From the NCBI GenBank assembly GCA_905147135.1, contig LR990040.1:23449857-23513856 (forward strand): 64,000 nucleotides of DNA. Reading direction: 5' to 3'. Shown here one piece after another: positions 11,701 through 35,514 of the stretch. The position numbers and the translations under genes were made by a program. The stretch comes from Blastobasis lacticolella. Its lineage: Eukaryota > Arthropoda > Insecta > Lepidoptera > Blastobasidae. A model generated the notes under the pieces. It made no database searches, was not told the DNA's origin, and was given only the letters and a program-made list of their open reading frames with translations. Numbering within the stretch: position 1 is the first letter of the stretch; every line of letters begins with the position of its first letter.

Positions 11701-14700
11701 TAGATGAGAGCATTTTTTTAGGTTCACTTAACATCCCCTTAGAAAATCTGACGCGCTCGATAAATTTTTTTTTTTTTTATTTTCAACCCCTACGTATGAC
11801 CACCCCCATCATGCAAACGATCAGATTAATATACGTACATTATTAAAAATACGTAGGACATGGATGCTATCAATATCTGACGCGCTCGAGTATGTCCATG
11901 CAATAGTTTTTTTTTACATTTTTGAAAATCTATAGCCGCTCCCCCCACCGATGAAAAGGTATACTTTATATAACATTTTTTTCTTTTTATTATATAAGCT
12001 TCGCAACTCAATAGGTCTCTATGACGCTCGAGTAAATCCCCATTTAGCATCGTGGGCTCCCCTACTATAAGGTTAACGCGAGTTCGAAATGCCATTACAT
12101 GGCACTATTTGAGAGTACGGTCCGTTGACAAAATACGTCGCACTATTGGTCAGAATCGAACGCTCAAAGTTAGCGGTTAGATTTCAGCCAGCGGAACTGC
12201 GTTATTTTCTCATTGACAAGATCTTACTCGCCAGTGTCGCCATATGGGGAGCACAGAAATGTTTATCTATAGTTCATTCGCGATAAGAAAATAATAAAAT
12301 GAATGCTTTGCTGGTTGAAATAAACAGCAAATACTAGATTGGCTGCTAAGCAAAGAGATATCCTTGACTTTATTTTTAATTTTAGACAATTAAGTTGATT
12401 TTCATACTTCATCTTTTAAAAAAAAAATTAGAATTTTTACTCCACTGCGAAAACACTTTTACTCACTATTTACTTAACGCGAATGGACAATAAACACTAA
12501 TTCCCCCTCCGCAGCCGATCCCCTACTGGCTCTACAAGCTGCACGGTCTCAACATAAGCTACACCTGCGAGATCTGCGGCAACTACACCTACAAGGGCCC
12601 GAAGGCCTTCCAAAGGCACTTCGCGGAGTGGCGACACGCCCACGGAATGCGCTGCCTCGGGATACCGAACACGGCTCACTTTGCTAACGTCACGCAGATC
12701 GAGGACGCTTTGGCTTGTGAGTATACTTAGTATAGGTATGCTGGTTACAACACACACAACGCAATGTTTTAAACCATGGCGGTTATTATCACACATACCC
12801 ACTCGGCGCACTTCGCCAACGTCACGCAGATCGAGGACGTTTTGGCTTGTGAGTATATTTTGTTTGGAAAACTTACAGCTTATATTATTACGTGGTTTTA
12901 TAAACATATCGGTAAATATTTCGCAATTTACAACTGAGTTACCTCTACCATAATATACAGGGTGTCCCGTAAGTCGACGTCAAGCCGGAATCGGGTGATG
13001 TGATAGTCCAAATCATAATAGTTACTAGAAAAATAAAAAATAAAATCTAAGTCTTGAATTTTTTAAATTATAAGCATTTCTTTTTTTTTTCGAGAAAATG
13101 TACACCCTGTGATGGTTTTTTAGCTCCTGTTGCTACCAATCTTAACTTCTTTTCAATTTTATTTTTCTTATGTAATCCCGAATAGTGCTAATCTAACCTA
13201 TTACTTAGAATTCCAAGTCAACTGCTCCAGCTTAGAAGAAAGTGTCACATTATGCCGTACAATGAATAGACAATTAATATTTCGTCCAACTTTAACGGAC
13301 CGTACTGAAAAAAAAAGAACTACGCCAGGTTGGCAAGTAGCACTAAAAGTTGACGCATTTAATAAGGATTCTAAAATGGTATAATACTTGCTACATTATT
13401 TCTTTGATTACGGGGAAAAAAAAATTCCTTCAAGAAACCCAGTTTCGAAAATTTTTTCTTTACCTTCTAAAAACTATTCTAGTGCGTTCAAAGCTTGCCT
13501 AAGACCGAGTGAGACGGAGAGTCATTCATGAAATGTGAGTGAGACAGGTAGTGATGCTTTCAAGTCAGAGATGCTAACTTTTTGTTAAATTTAGGACAAA
13601 TTTTCCTTAAGTTTAAAATTTAACACCAATTAGATGCAAAGATTTATTATTTACAAAAGATGTTCAAACTGCCTTCCTTCAACTGCAATACAAGCTCGAC
13701 ATCTTCTTAAAAAAGATCGGATTATCACACGGGCAAATCTTCCGTTGTTGACAAATTCAGCTGCTTCCGTAATTCTTTGCCGAAGCTCAGCTACATTTTC
13801 GATTGGCTTAAAATAAACTTTCTCTTTCACTGCTCCCCAGTAAAAAAAATCTAATGGATTTAAGTCCGGTGAACGGGCTGGCCACGAGATCGTACCAGAC
13901 CGACCTATCCATCTGACCGGATATTCTTCATTGAGAAATGCTCTAACTGAGCGGGCATAGTGCGCTGGGCAGCCATCTTGTTGATACCACATCTCTCTGT
14001 AAATACTGAGTGGCACGTCTTCCAGTAAACTAGGTAAACTGTTTTGTAAAAAATCTAAATAAACTTCAGCAGTCAAGATCTCTGGCAACTCAAAAGGTCC
14101 TATGACTCTTCCATTTAAAATTCCGGTCCACATGTTTATTTTAAAACGATACTGAGATCTATCTTGTGTCATTAAATTCGGATTCTCTACGTGCCACTCG
14201 TGTAAGTTGTGTAGGTTCATGTAACCGTCTTTTTTAAATGTCGATTCATCCGACCACAAAATTTTCTCTAAGAATCGCGGATCTTCCCGGTGTCTTTGTA
14301 GCATCGTTTGACAAAATGCAACCCGAAGTTGATAATCCTGAGGATGCAGGGTTTGTACTCGCTGTACATGGTATGGGTCGAGCTCATGTTTTTGTAAAAT
14401 TCGGTGAGCTATAGTTTTGGGCACTCCTGTGCTTTGCTGGATTGCACGTACCGAAATACTTGGATCTTCTTCAACTGCTTGAAGTACTACGTCCTCGTAA
14501 GGCAAGGAACTTCTTCCTTCACCATGTGGTCGGTTTGGAAGTATGCCTTCTGTGGAGAGTAGACGGTGCACGTTTGTAAAAACTCGGTGGTCTGATAACG
14601 ATCAGCATTTGGGTACCTCTCGCGATACAGTCTAGCCGCAGCACTAGCATTCGCCATAAATAAAGTGCATGTTGGCATATTCCTGAGTGGTGTACACAGG

Positions 14701-17700
14701 CATGGTGGCACTACACAATCACACGATAGTCCAGGAGAAAGCAAAGGTCGTTGTAAAGAGATCGAAACTGTCCAAATCACAAGCAAACAAACAAGTCCAA
14801 TAAACGAAGCAAAAAGTCGAAAGTACGAAATAACACGAACGAATACGGAAAGATGCGTAGTAAACAATGGAGCGTAACGTACTGATCTGTATTGCGTGTG
14901 CCAATATTAAAAAAGTGGCGTCACTATCTATCTCGCTCACACTTCATAAAATGACTTTCTCTGTATCTGACTCATTAGCGTCACTATCTGTCTCACTCAC
15001 CCATTAGAATGTTTGACTCGAAAGCGTCTCACTCACACTTCATGAATGACTCTCCGTCTCACTCGGTCTTAGGCAAGCTTTGAACGCACTAGAATAATTT
15101 TTAGTAGATAATGAAAAATTTTTCGAAACTGGGTTTCTTGAAGGAATTTTTTTCCCCGTAATCAAAGAAATAATGTAGCAAGTATTATACCATTTTAGAA
15201 TCCTTATTAAATGCGTCAACTTTTCGTGCTACTTGCCAACCTGGCGTAGTACTTTATTTTTTTCAGTACAGTCCTTTAAAGTTGGACGAAATATTAATTG
15301 TCTATTCATTGTACGGCATAATGTGACACTTTCTTCCAAGCTGGAGCAGTTGACTTAGAATTCTAAGTAATAGGTTAGATTAGCACTATTCGGGATTACA
15401 TAACAAAAATAAAATTGAAAAAAAGTTAAGATTTGTAGCAACAGGAGCTAAAAAACCATCACAGGGTGTACATTTTCTCGAAAAAAAAGGAAATGCCTAT
15501 AATTTAAAAAATTCAAGACTTAGATTTTATTTTTTATTTTTCTAGTAACTATTATGATTTGGACTATCACCCGATTCCGGCTTGACGTCGACTTACGGGA
15601 CACCCTGTATATGCAGACTTTTTCAGCATATCGCCGTCCAACTTTGGACATTTGCCTCCCCCATTGTCCTGCATCCTGATCGACAGGAAGTCTCCCTCAT
15701 CCGCATCTTCCCGGCCACCTTGGTGATGTCGTCGAACCATCTTGCCTTTGCGTCTACCAGGGATTCTTGTACTTGTTCTTGTAGTTGTTGTATATGCAGA
15801 CTACTACATGTTATATACAATACATTTGGCGGAGGTGGGAAAGGAATCCAACCGCCAATGTTGGCTGGATGGCGAAGAAAAAGTGTAATTACCCGCTTGG
15901 TCGACTTGCTGTGTATTCTCTGATGCCCGCTAAACATGTTGGCTGAGACTAGGCGAACGCAAGTGAGGATTTTGTAATAGGCAAGTTCAGCCGGTCTATG
16001 CATCTTTGACAGCTCCGCTTGCGTGATGCGTGTACGGCAGAAAATTGACAGAAGTTCGACTATTTTACCAACATCTACATTGACTCTGTTTGTGTAGGAT
16101 CATCCGCCAATCTATTGTCTATGGACCAAGAATTTCTACCACAAACGTTAGCTTATGCATGGACTTACTACCCAAAGGGACTGCGCACTGCTTTGACTAA
16201 AACCGGGCAGAGCGAGAGTCACGATCGATAGTCCTTTGTCCCTTTCTAACAGTGTAAACACAATGTTATTGGCATAATCACCGTCATTCTAAATTGACAA
16301 GTGTCATGTTTGGTGTGGCCATTATTGGAGAAATATATTTACCGTGAATTTGGTATTATTATGAAGTAATCCGTACAATCCGAAAAGTAGTTGTCAAAAT
16401 ACCTTTTGATCTACTGAACGTTTCTCCGACAAACGTCGAGTCGACATAATTATTAACCTACGACTTTTTGTTCTACAAAACAGATATAAGAGTTCGGTAA
16501 CGATTTACTTTACAACACTAGTTTCTAAAGAGAAGTGATAGTACTCGTCGATATCTACATTTCGGGTGACAGCTGTCAAAGTTAAATCTTTTATAACTCG
16601 GAACCCATTGGTCCTAACACACTAGTTTCTGTAGAGAAATGATAGTACTTGTCGAGATCTACATTTCGTATGACAGCTGTCAAACTTAGAACTGTCAACC
16701 GAAATGTAGATCTCGATGAGTACTATCGTATTGCTTTAGGAACTAGTGTTCTAAGACCAATCGTTTTCGAGTTACAACAGTTCTAAGTTTGACAGCTGTC
16801 ATGCGAAATGTAGATCTCGACGAACACTATCATTTTTCTTTATAAACGAGTGTTATAGCACCAATAGTTTAGGAGTTATTTCAGTTCAAAGTTTGACAGC
16901 TGTAATTCGAAATGTAGATCTCTACAAGTACTATAATTTCTCTCTAGAAACTAGTGTTTTAGGACCAATGGGTTAACTTTGACAGCTGTCATACGCAATG
17001 ATGATCTCGAGGAGTGCTATCATTTCACTCTAGGAACTAGTGTTCTAGGGCCAATAGTTTCCGAGTAGCAGGGTAAGCTTGGGCTGGACCCTGGCGAAAA
17101 CATGACCTTCAGATTGCACCCAGTTCGGCTCTGCCTGGCCCTGGTGTCCACGCCAAATATTAAAAGTAATTTGGAATTTGCATCAACAATGGTGGCAACA
17201 CTAGAAAGGGACACAGGACTATCGATATAGTATCGTTATAGTCAAAGCAGTGCGCAGTCCCTTTGGGTAGTAAGTCCATGAGCTTATGTCAGATAACGTT
17301 AGCTTATGTCAAATCCCATACATTTTTTCTACCACAAACGATTGTAGATTAACGAAAACGAAGAAAACCAATACAAATCAGCCTTCCACCGGCTGGCATG
17401 TGACTTTCATACAGAGTGACTCGCACACTCACTCACTCACTCTACACACTTTTCTTTTGTCACACACTTTTTTTGCCGTTTTACAAACCTTTTTTTTAAC
17501 GTTTTACTTTTCTTTGAAATGTTGTGGTCTAACATGATACTAAAATGAATACACACTACAGCTACAGTGGTTGTTCATCCTCACAAACTCTTTTTCTAAT
17601 TTAAAATAAACTATGAAATACTTTTCATTCTAGTATGGGAGAAGATAAAACACCAGAAAGAGGACGAGCGGTTTGTAGCGGAAAACGACGAGGAATTTGA

Positions 17701-17767
17701 GGATTCCCTCGGGAACGTGGTTAACCGGAAGACATTTGAAGACTTGAAGCGACAGGGGCTTCTGTAG
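2596..17767 (+). CDS. SF3A3: Splicing factor 3A subunit 3 (SF3a60), 3' part of gene, three exons
   Basis: SF3A3 is a subunit of the SF3a complex of the U2 snRNP, needed for branch-site recognition in the nucleus. Exons at about 2596-2775, 12515-12716 and 17634-17767 join in frame (phases 0 and 1) and end at TAG 17765-17767. Visible landmarks in order are an acidic linker ending in the family signature [27 protein letters not shown], a matrin-type C2H2 zinc finger (CEICG, then H-x5-H in RHFAEWRH), the block [20 protein letters not shown], and the C-terminus LKRQGLL. The N-terminal two thirds lies left of the window. The left edge of the first exon is uncertain because of the tandem array. It is convergent with the GDH gene, whose stop is 1.4 kb away. 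Identification is near certain from the C-terminal conservation. Confidence 0.95.
2776..3625 (+). other. SF3A3 intron, left part
   Basis: AT-rich sequence with an (ATA)n/(AAT)n run near 2802-2822. No gene, TIR or recognisable repeat found. Confidence 0.5.
3627..5712. repeat. Large foldback (inverted-repeat) element with a duplicated right arm
   Basis: A left arm (about 3630-4140) is repeated in inverse orientation at about 4300-4974, and most of the right arm plus its loop is repeated again at about 5010-5690. The termini share TAGTAGTTTATGCAACTG and its reverse complement. Each arm contains a small palindrome (TATCATACGAGGC...GAGTATGATA), GACGCGTAGATACAACAGAAC, and a TCGGGCGCCG block. An extra ~100-bp internal duplication is seen at about 4590-4720. 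No transposase reading frame is present. Resembles foldback/MITE-type non-autonomous elements; superfamily not assigned. Confidence 0.8.
6979..7421. repeat. Direct repeat pair flanking a small TIR-like insert
   Basis: A ~58-bp segment (TAATAACCTCGTGC... CTACTACCAGG) occurs at 6979-7036 and again at 7364-7421. Between them lies sequence whose ends contain TGCGTACACAC and GTGTGTACACAC in inverse orientation. Origin not recognised. Confidence 0.45.
7524..7848 (+). mobile_element. SINE (tRNA-headed), copy 1
   Basis: A tRNA-like head with B-box GGTTCGAATCCC is followed by the body shared with the other copies (ACCGATGCTTTTACGGTGAG, ATCCAATCTGGTCAGGTTCC, GCAGTCGCTCCACTG). The head resembles a tRNA but is part of the repeat, not a tRNA gene. 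Confidence 0.8.
7862..8900 (-). mobile_element. SINE (tRNA-headed), copy 2, split by a hAT insertion
   Basis: The same SINE in minus orientation. Its 3' body is at 7862-8038 and its tRNA-like head (GATTCGAACCCGGCACCTC on the plus strand) is at 8801-8900. The two parts are separated by the 762-bp insert at 8039-8800, with AACTCAGA duplicated on both sides. Together with copy 1 it forms a head-out inverted pair. Confidence 0.85.
8039..8800. mobile_element. Non-autonomous hAT-like element inside the SINE
   Basis: Terminal inverted repeats CAGTGGCGT / ACGCCACTG are flanked by a perfect 8-bp target duplication AACTCAGA (8031-8038 and 8801-8808). An 8-bp duplication and CAGTGGCG-type ends are typical of the hAT superfamily. 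No transposase; only short open frames. The interrupted SINE reads continuously when the insert is removed. Confidence 0.88.
9031..10420. other. Inserted intronic sequence, no feature recognised
   Basis: AT-rich sequence with many TAGGTA-type words, lying within the first insertion into the mariner-like MITE. No reading frame or terminal repeat could be supported. Confidence 0.4.
10541..10973. mobile_element. Small element with GGGTGTCCATAAA inverted ends
   Basis: GGGTGTCCATAAA near 10543 and TTTATGGACACCC near 10957-10970 form an inverted pair. It lies within the second insertion in the mariner-like MITE. Probably a mariner-type MITE remnant; no protein. Confidence 0.5.
12067..12500. other. 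SF3A3 intron, nothing recognised
   Basis: Sequence between the outer nested element and the zinc-finger exon. No repeat or open frame supported. Confidence 0.4.
12515..12716 (+). CDS. SF3A3: SF3A3 exon with zinc finger
   Basis: The acceptor is CCCCCTCCGCAG and the donor is GTGAGT. It encodes [11 protein letters not shown] through TQIEDALA, including the matrin-type C2H2 finger. The exon starts in phase 0 and leaves one base (T) that completes a Leu codon with the next exon. Confidence 0.96.
12801..12856 (+). pseudogene. Partial duplicate of the SF3A3 exon end with its splice donor
   Basis: Repeats the last ~45 coding bases of the preceding exon plus the donor and next bases (GGCTTGTGAGTATA), 132 bp downstream. 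It encodes [14 protein letters not shown] in place of [14 protein letters not shown]. Four coding differences are seen, three of them at third codon positions and silent. No acceptor precedes it, and reading through from the real exon hits a stop after a few codons, so it cannot act as an alternative donor without breaking the protein. Confidence 0.85.
12958..15607 (-). mobile_element. Mariner/Tc1-family element (DD41D type) with ~600-bp inverted repeats
   Basis: Bounded by TA dinucleotides and CAGGGTGTCCCGTAAG ends. The inverted repeats run from about 12958 to 13565 and from about 15017 to 15607, much longer than the ~30 bp usual in mariners. One transposase on the minus strand lies between them, interrupted by a frameshift. 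The two arms differ by scattered substitutions and small indels, so this is not a very recent copy. Confidence 0.92.
13651..14678 (-). pseudogene. Mariner-type transposase, frameshifted
   Basis: It encodes the cut-and-paste transposase of the surrounding element. The main open frame (14571-13651, 306 residues) carries the catalytic triad as D108 in ILWSDEST, D199 in [10 protein letters not shown] and D241 in [10 protein letters not shown]. There are 41 residues between the second and third acids, the DD41D spacing I associate with the rosa-type mariners. A helix-turn-helix-like N-terminal region is present ([17 protein letters not shown]). The start of the protein ([18 protein letters not shown] from 14678) is in another frame; the shift falls in a T-run near 14575-14585. 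As it stands it cannot make a full-length product from one frame. Confidence 0.85.
15623..15775 (-). mobile_element. LINE ORF2 C-terminal fragment
   Basis: The minus strand encodes [16 protein letters not shown] then [14 protein letters not shown] before a stop, a typical C-terminal tail of insect non-LTR retrotransposon polyproteins (family likely RTE/Jockey-like). It is truncated and lies just outside the mariner element. Confidence 0.65.
15776..16130. other. Intronic stretch, nothing certain
   Basis: Moderate-GC sequence with two copies of TATATGCAGACT. No clear gene or repeat boundary. Confidence 0.3.
16158..17280. mobile_element. hAT-like foldback element, copy A
   Basis: ~40-bp terminal inverted repeats starting CATGGACTTACTACCC are flanked by an exact 8-bp duplication AGCTTATG (16150-16157 and 17281-17288). 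Internally there are about six ~115-bp sub-repeats containing ATCTACATTTCG and the palindrome GACAGCTGTC: two in one orientation (about 16517-16700) and four inverted (about 16700-17070). No transposase. An 8-bp duplication points to the hAT superfamily. Confidence 0.85.
17290..17600. other. SF3A3 intron, nothing recognised
   Basis: AT-rich sequence with CACTC-type simple runs near 17425-17445. No gene supported. Confidence 0.4.
17634..17767 (+). CDS. SF3A3: SF3A3 terminal coding exon
   Basis: The acceptor is CATTCTAG. It encodes [14 protein letters not shown], then [20 protein letters not shown] and RQGLL, stop TAG. This matches the conserved SF3A3 C-terminus. No canonical AATAAA was seen in the next 60 bp; AATATA lies about 30 bp past the stop. 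Confidence 0.96.
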
Positions 17768-17866
17768 ATTAGTTTGCCCCATTATTGTGTGTAAGGAAAT
17801 ATAATGAAGTTAACTTGGAGTAATTTTAGTTTTATTTCGATCTTTACTATCATTTAAGGTATGATG

Positions 17867-18000
17867 GCCTGAGTAGTTCAGTTGGTTAACGTGCCGGTCT
17901 GCCGCAGAGGTCCTGTTGTCAATTCCCGGCCGAGCAGTATTGAAATAATGAATTTTAATTTCTGGTAAGGGTCTGGAGGTTATATGTATAATATGTATGT
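17867..18000 (+). mobile_element. tRNA-headed SINE fragment, second type
   Basis: GGCCTGAGTAGTTCAGTTGG at 17870 (an A-box-like region) and CAATTCCCGGCCGAGC (a B-box-like region) resemble a tRNA, but spacing and context fit a SINE head. It is a different SINE from the main family in this window. Confidence 0.5.
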
Positions 18001-18029
18001 ATTTCAAAGTATATAAGTAGTTTATCAGT

Positions 18030-18960
18030 TATCTAGCACCCAAAACAAGCTTTGCTTACTTTGGGGCTAGATGGCGCTGTGAATTGTCCAAAAAAAGCAG
18101 TTCCTAACCGATGGTCTGAGGACCTGGTGGTCTACCTAGAGGCTTCCGAAGTGGTCCAAGACGTTGCTATTGATAAGGAATGGTTACTACTACAAATTAA
18201 AATTACTTATATTGCAAAGAAAACTATAGGTAGCCTATTCCGAGTGGATACAACAACCCACTTAGGAAATAAAAATCGTCAAATATACAAAGCCAGTTTA
18301 TTTCGCCGAAAGCTTTCCAATTGTACAATAAAGCAGCTTATAAAATAATAAATTAGTGACAAATTGATAATAACAATATCGTCGTTACAAAAATAAAATG
18401 TAGGAAGAAATTTAACAATTCTTTTAGAGATAGGTATCACGCCATCACGTCCCATCACCCGAACTTTTTCACTTACGCTATTTATGTACAAAATACTACA
18501 GTATCGTATTCCATCATAAAAACGTTAAACGTGCGATTCCGAGCCTTATTCTAACACTGTTTAGCGCTCATATTTCATCAACCACTTCCAAGCTTGTAAC
18601 AAAATGAAGATAAAGAAATACAATCGCTAAGCGAATCAAAATAGGGCTCAAAATGCTCTGGTTTATCCAAATAGTGATGGGGGAATGTGAATAATTCGAA
18701 TGAGCACTTATTCGATTGTAAAAGAGAGCTATTTTAATGGCTGTATATGTAAGGGACAAAACTACTGCTAGGTATATTCGAAGCCACCGAATTAGCAAGA
18801 AAAACTAGATAGCTTGATACAAATTTTAAAACAAACAGTATCATTCATGAGTGAATGAAATTATTGCAATGAAACATTGACATTCGATCGCCCAAATCAT
18901 TCGATGATCAAATTAGATTTTTACTTTTCTAAACAATCGCCCATCACTACTACCAAACAC
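18030..18960. other. Intergenic spacer between SF3A3 and GDH
   Basis: Contains a widespread-looking repeat tail near 18035-18095 (TTTGGGGCTAGATGGCGCTG) and otherwise AT-rich unique sequence. Short open frames here have no recognisable similarity. Confidence 0.4.
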
Positions 18961-19140
18961 TACCGAGCTTGGACCATCGTCGAGCCAACAATTTCGACCC
19001 GTATTCCCATACAATTAGCGCCCATACAAATCCCTACCTATTGAAATCCTCGTGCCAACGAGAAATGAATGCTAATGGCATCGGAATAGGTCTTAAAATC
19101 CACAGTCGTAGTACCGCGGGCGCGGGCCCGCTGTCCGAGG

Positions 19141-33789
<14,649 letters not shown>

Positions 33790-34640
33790 GATGGCCTATG
33801 TGTAAAACTAAATATACGATATAAACAAACTAGGACTATTTCTTTTAACCAACTCAATAAGAAATTAAAAATAAAATTTGAAGACAATGAAATTGGAAAC
33901 AAAAGTTAACTGTCTAAATGTGATGATGGTATGACATCTTTCAGCTGTGTTTGTAAATGGAATACCAGAAGCAAATGTGATTATTGTATTTAGACTTTTT
34001 CTTTATGCAATCTTCACCATGTTCTTCAGTCATGCAACTCTTTTCTCTTTCGATTTCTTCGTGCTAAAGTGTTTTAGTTCTTCGAGTATTCTATCGTGAT
34101 GCACATACACGCTCTTTTAGCTCTTGCATGGATTGTTTTAGCTCTTTGCAGAAACATTCATAGTTCCAGAAACGGTCATCTATTTCTTCCACTCGCTTGT
34201 ACCAGATTAGCCGTTTATCTTTTTGTTTAACCGACATTTTTTAAGGTTCGAGAGGCTCGAGGCTTTGTTGAGCTTATGTTTAACGCGCGTCAATTTTCCA
34301 GTGGGTCATGGGAAGCCGGCTTATTACATAAGTGCAAAGAAGAGGCATGACCGTTTGGTTAACAAAGGAGTTTTAGCATTCCTCTACCTACAGGTAGCGG
34401 TTTAACTTGATGGTTGAAGTGATTATGCGTATAGCATGGATACCGCATGTATACCATCATAGACTTTCACGATGATACGGATCATGGGTGCAACGGAAAT
34501 CCGCTCGGACCGCTCGGCCAATCCCGGCTTCTGCCAGGGTTCGCTTCCCTACTCTTTGAAATGAAATTAAATGAAAAACATTTATTGTTTAACAATGACA
34601 CCACATTACAACAAACACATAATATAAAATAAACAATAAT
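33790..34640. other. Intergenic region upstream of GDH
   Basis: Should contain the GDH promoter. No TATA box at a convincing position. Short frames here have no recognisable similarity. Confidence 0.4.
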
Positions 34641-34650
34641 CAAACAAACA

Positions 34651-34845
34651 AAGTTTTCGAGGCAAAAGATCTAAGCGCCTCCGTAGACTGGAAAATGGGC
34701 AGCAGCATTTTCCATTGTTATATTATAACACTGCGATCTCCAACCCGCCTGCCAAGCGTGGAGATTATGGCAATAACCTCCCCTTTCGTGGGAGAGGCCC
34801 TAAGTCCTGCAGTGGACTGTTATGGGCTGTGATGATGATGATGAA
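34651..34845 (+). mobile_element. LINE 3' tail, family R1
   Basis: TTTTCGAGGCAAAAGATC, GGAAAATGGGCAGCAGCATT, GAGGCCCTAAGTCCTGCAGT, ending in (GAT)n. Truncated at its 5' end. Confidence 0.75.
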
Positions 34846-34932
34846 ACAAACAAAAAACATACATATCAAATTACAAAATTAATAAATCGATTCGGAATTG
34901 CTGTGAACACCTTGTCAACAAAGGGACCTCAC

Positions 34933-35240
34933 TCAGCATGAGCCACGGCCGGAGCCGCGGTCGTGGGTTAGCTGAGTCTTTCTTCTCGACTTTGCCCGAT
35001 CTTCGGCATCCTCACGTCGTAAGCCGTTGTCTCTCGCGTCCGACTCGGCGATGTCAATCCATCGCTTCTTGGGTCTCCCGCGGGACCTCTTTTCTGATAC
35101 AGGCAGGTTTAGGCACCTATTTCCCAAGTATCGCTAGGCCTTACGCAATACGTGACCAAACAAGGGTCGCCTTGCCTCTTCGATCTTATGCGCGATATCT
35201 CTTACGCTAAGGCTGCCACGGGTGTACTCGTTACGCACTT
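34933..35240 (-). mobile_element. LINE ORF2 C-terminal fragment
   Basis: Minus-strand frame of 64 residues: CLNLPVSEKRSRGRPKKRWI, then DNGLRREDAEDRAKSRR. The GRPKKRW-D signature is the usual C-terminus of insect RTE-like ORF2. Upstream sequence to ~35240 continues the same fragment with decay. Confidence 0.75.
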
Positions 35241-35291
35241 GATCAAGCCAGTCGTCCAGTGAGTGGCCGTCGTCAGCGCCAGTCGTCCAGT

Positions 35292-35424
35292 GGCCCTAGC
35301 ACAAATGTGTCTGCGACAAAGCTCGCGCCGCGAGAGAGCGTTTGTCTCTTTCTCTCAATACTAAGACGACGCTATGTCGCGCTTTTTCTCGCTTATCGCG
35401 CGCGAGAGCAACTTGTGCTAGGCC
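35292..35424. mobile_element. Small MITE with GGCCCTAGCACAA ends
   Basis: GGCCCTAGCACAA and TTGTGCTAGGCC face each other 133 bp apart. The interior is rich in CG and contains CTCGCGCCGCGAG. Confidence 0.6.
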
Positions 35425-35514
35425 TACAGGTTTCGCAGTTGTATAGCATCATAGGCCTTATTATGCTCTTGTATATTAGCCCCCAGAGCTTAATCGCGAT
35501 TTAGGGTCACAGGT

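Larger units (their letters stand above)
5851..12065. mobile_element. Outer TIR-bounded element, 6.2 kb including nested insertions
   Basis: Both ends carry GTAGGGGAGCCCA in inverse orientation, flanked by TA at 5849-5850 and 12066-12067. Its own sequence is 5851-6780 and 11600-12065; the rest is a nested insertion. Both halves carry the motif CTCGAGCGCGTCAGATTA or parts of it several times in both orientations, for example near 6020, 6070, 6215, 6698, 6735, 11604, 11690, 11738, 11820, 11876 and 12020. No transposase was found, so it is probably non-autonomous. TA flanks would suit a Tc1/mariner-like or similar element; the family is not recognised. Confidence 0.7.

Noticed and set aside
12681..12953. 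90-codon frame over the SF3A3 exon and its duplicate
   Set aside because: It is another frame of the exon and its partial copy, out of register with SF3A3.
14487..14867. Hydrophobic 126-codon minus frame upstream of the transposase as its own gene
   Set aside because: Its second half is the N-terminus of the mariner transposase in the other frame; the first half is untranslated element DNA.
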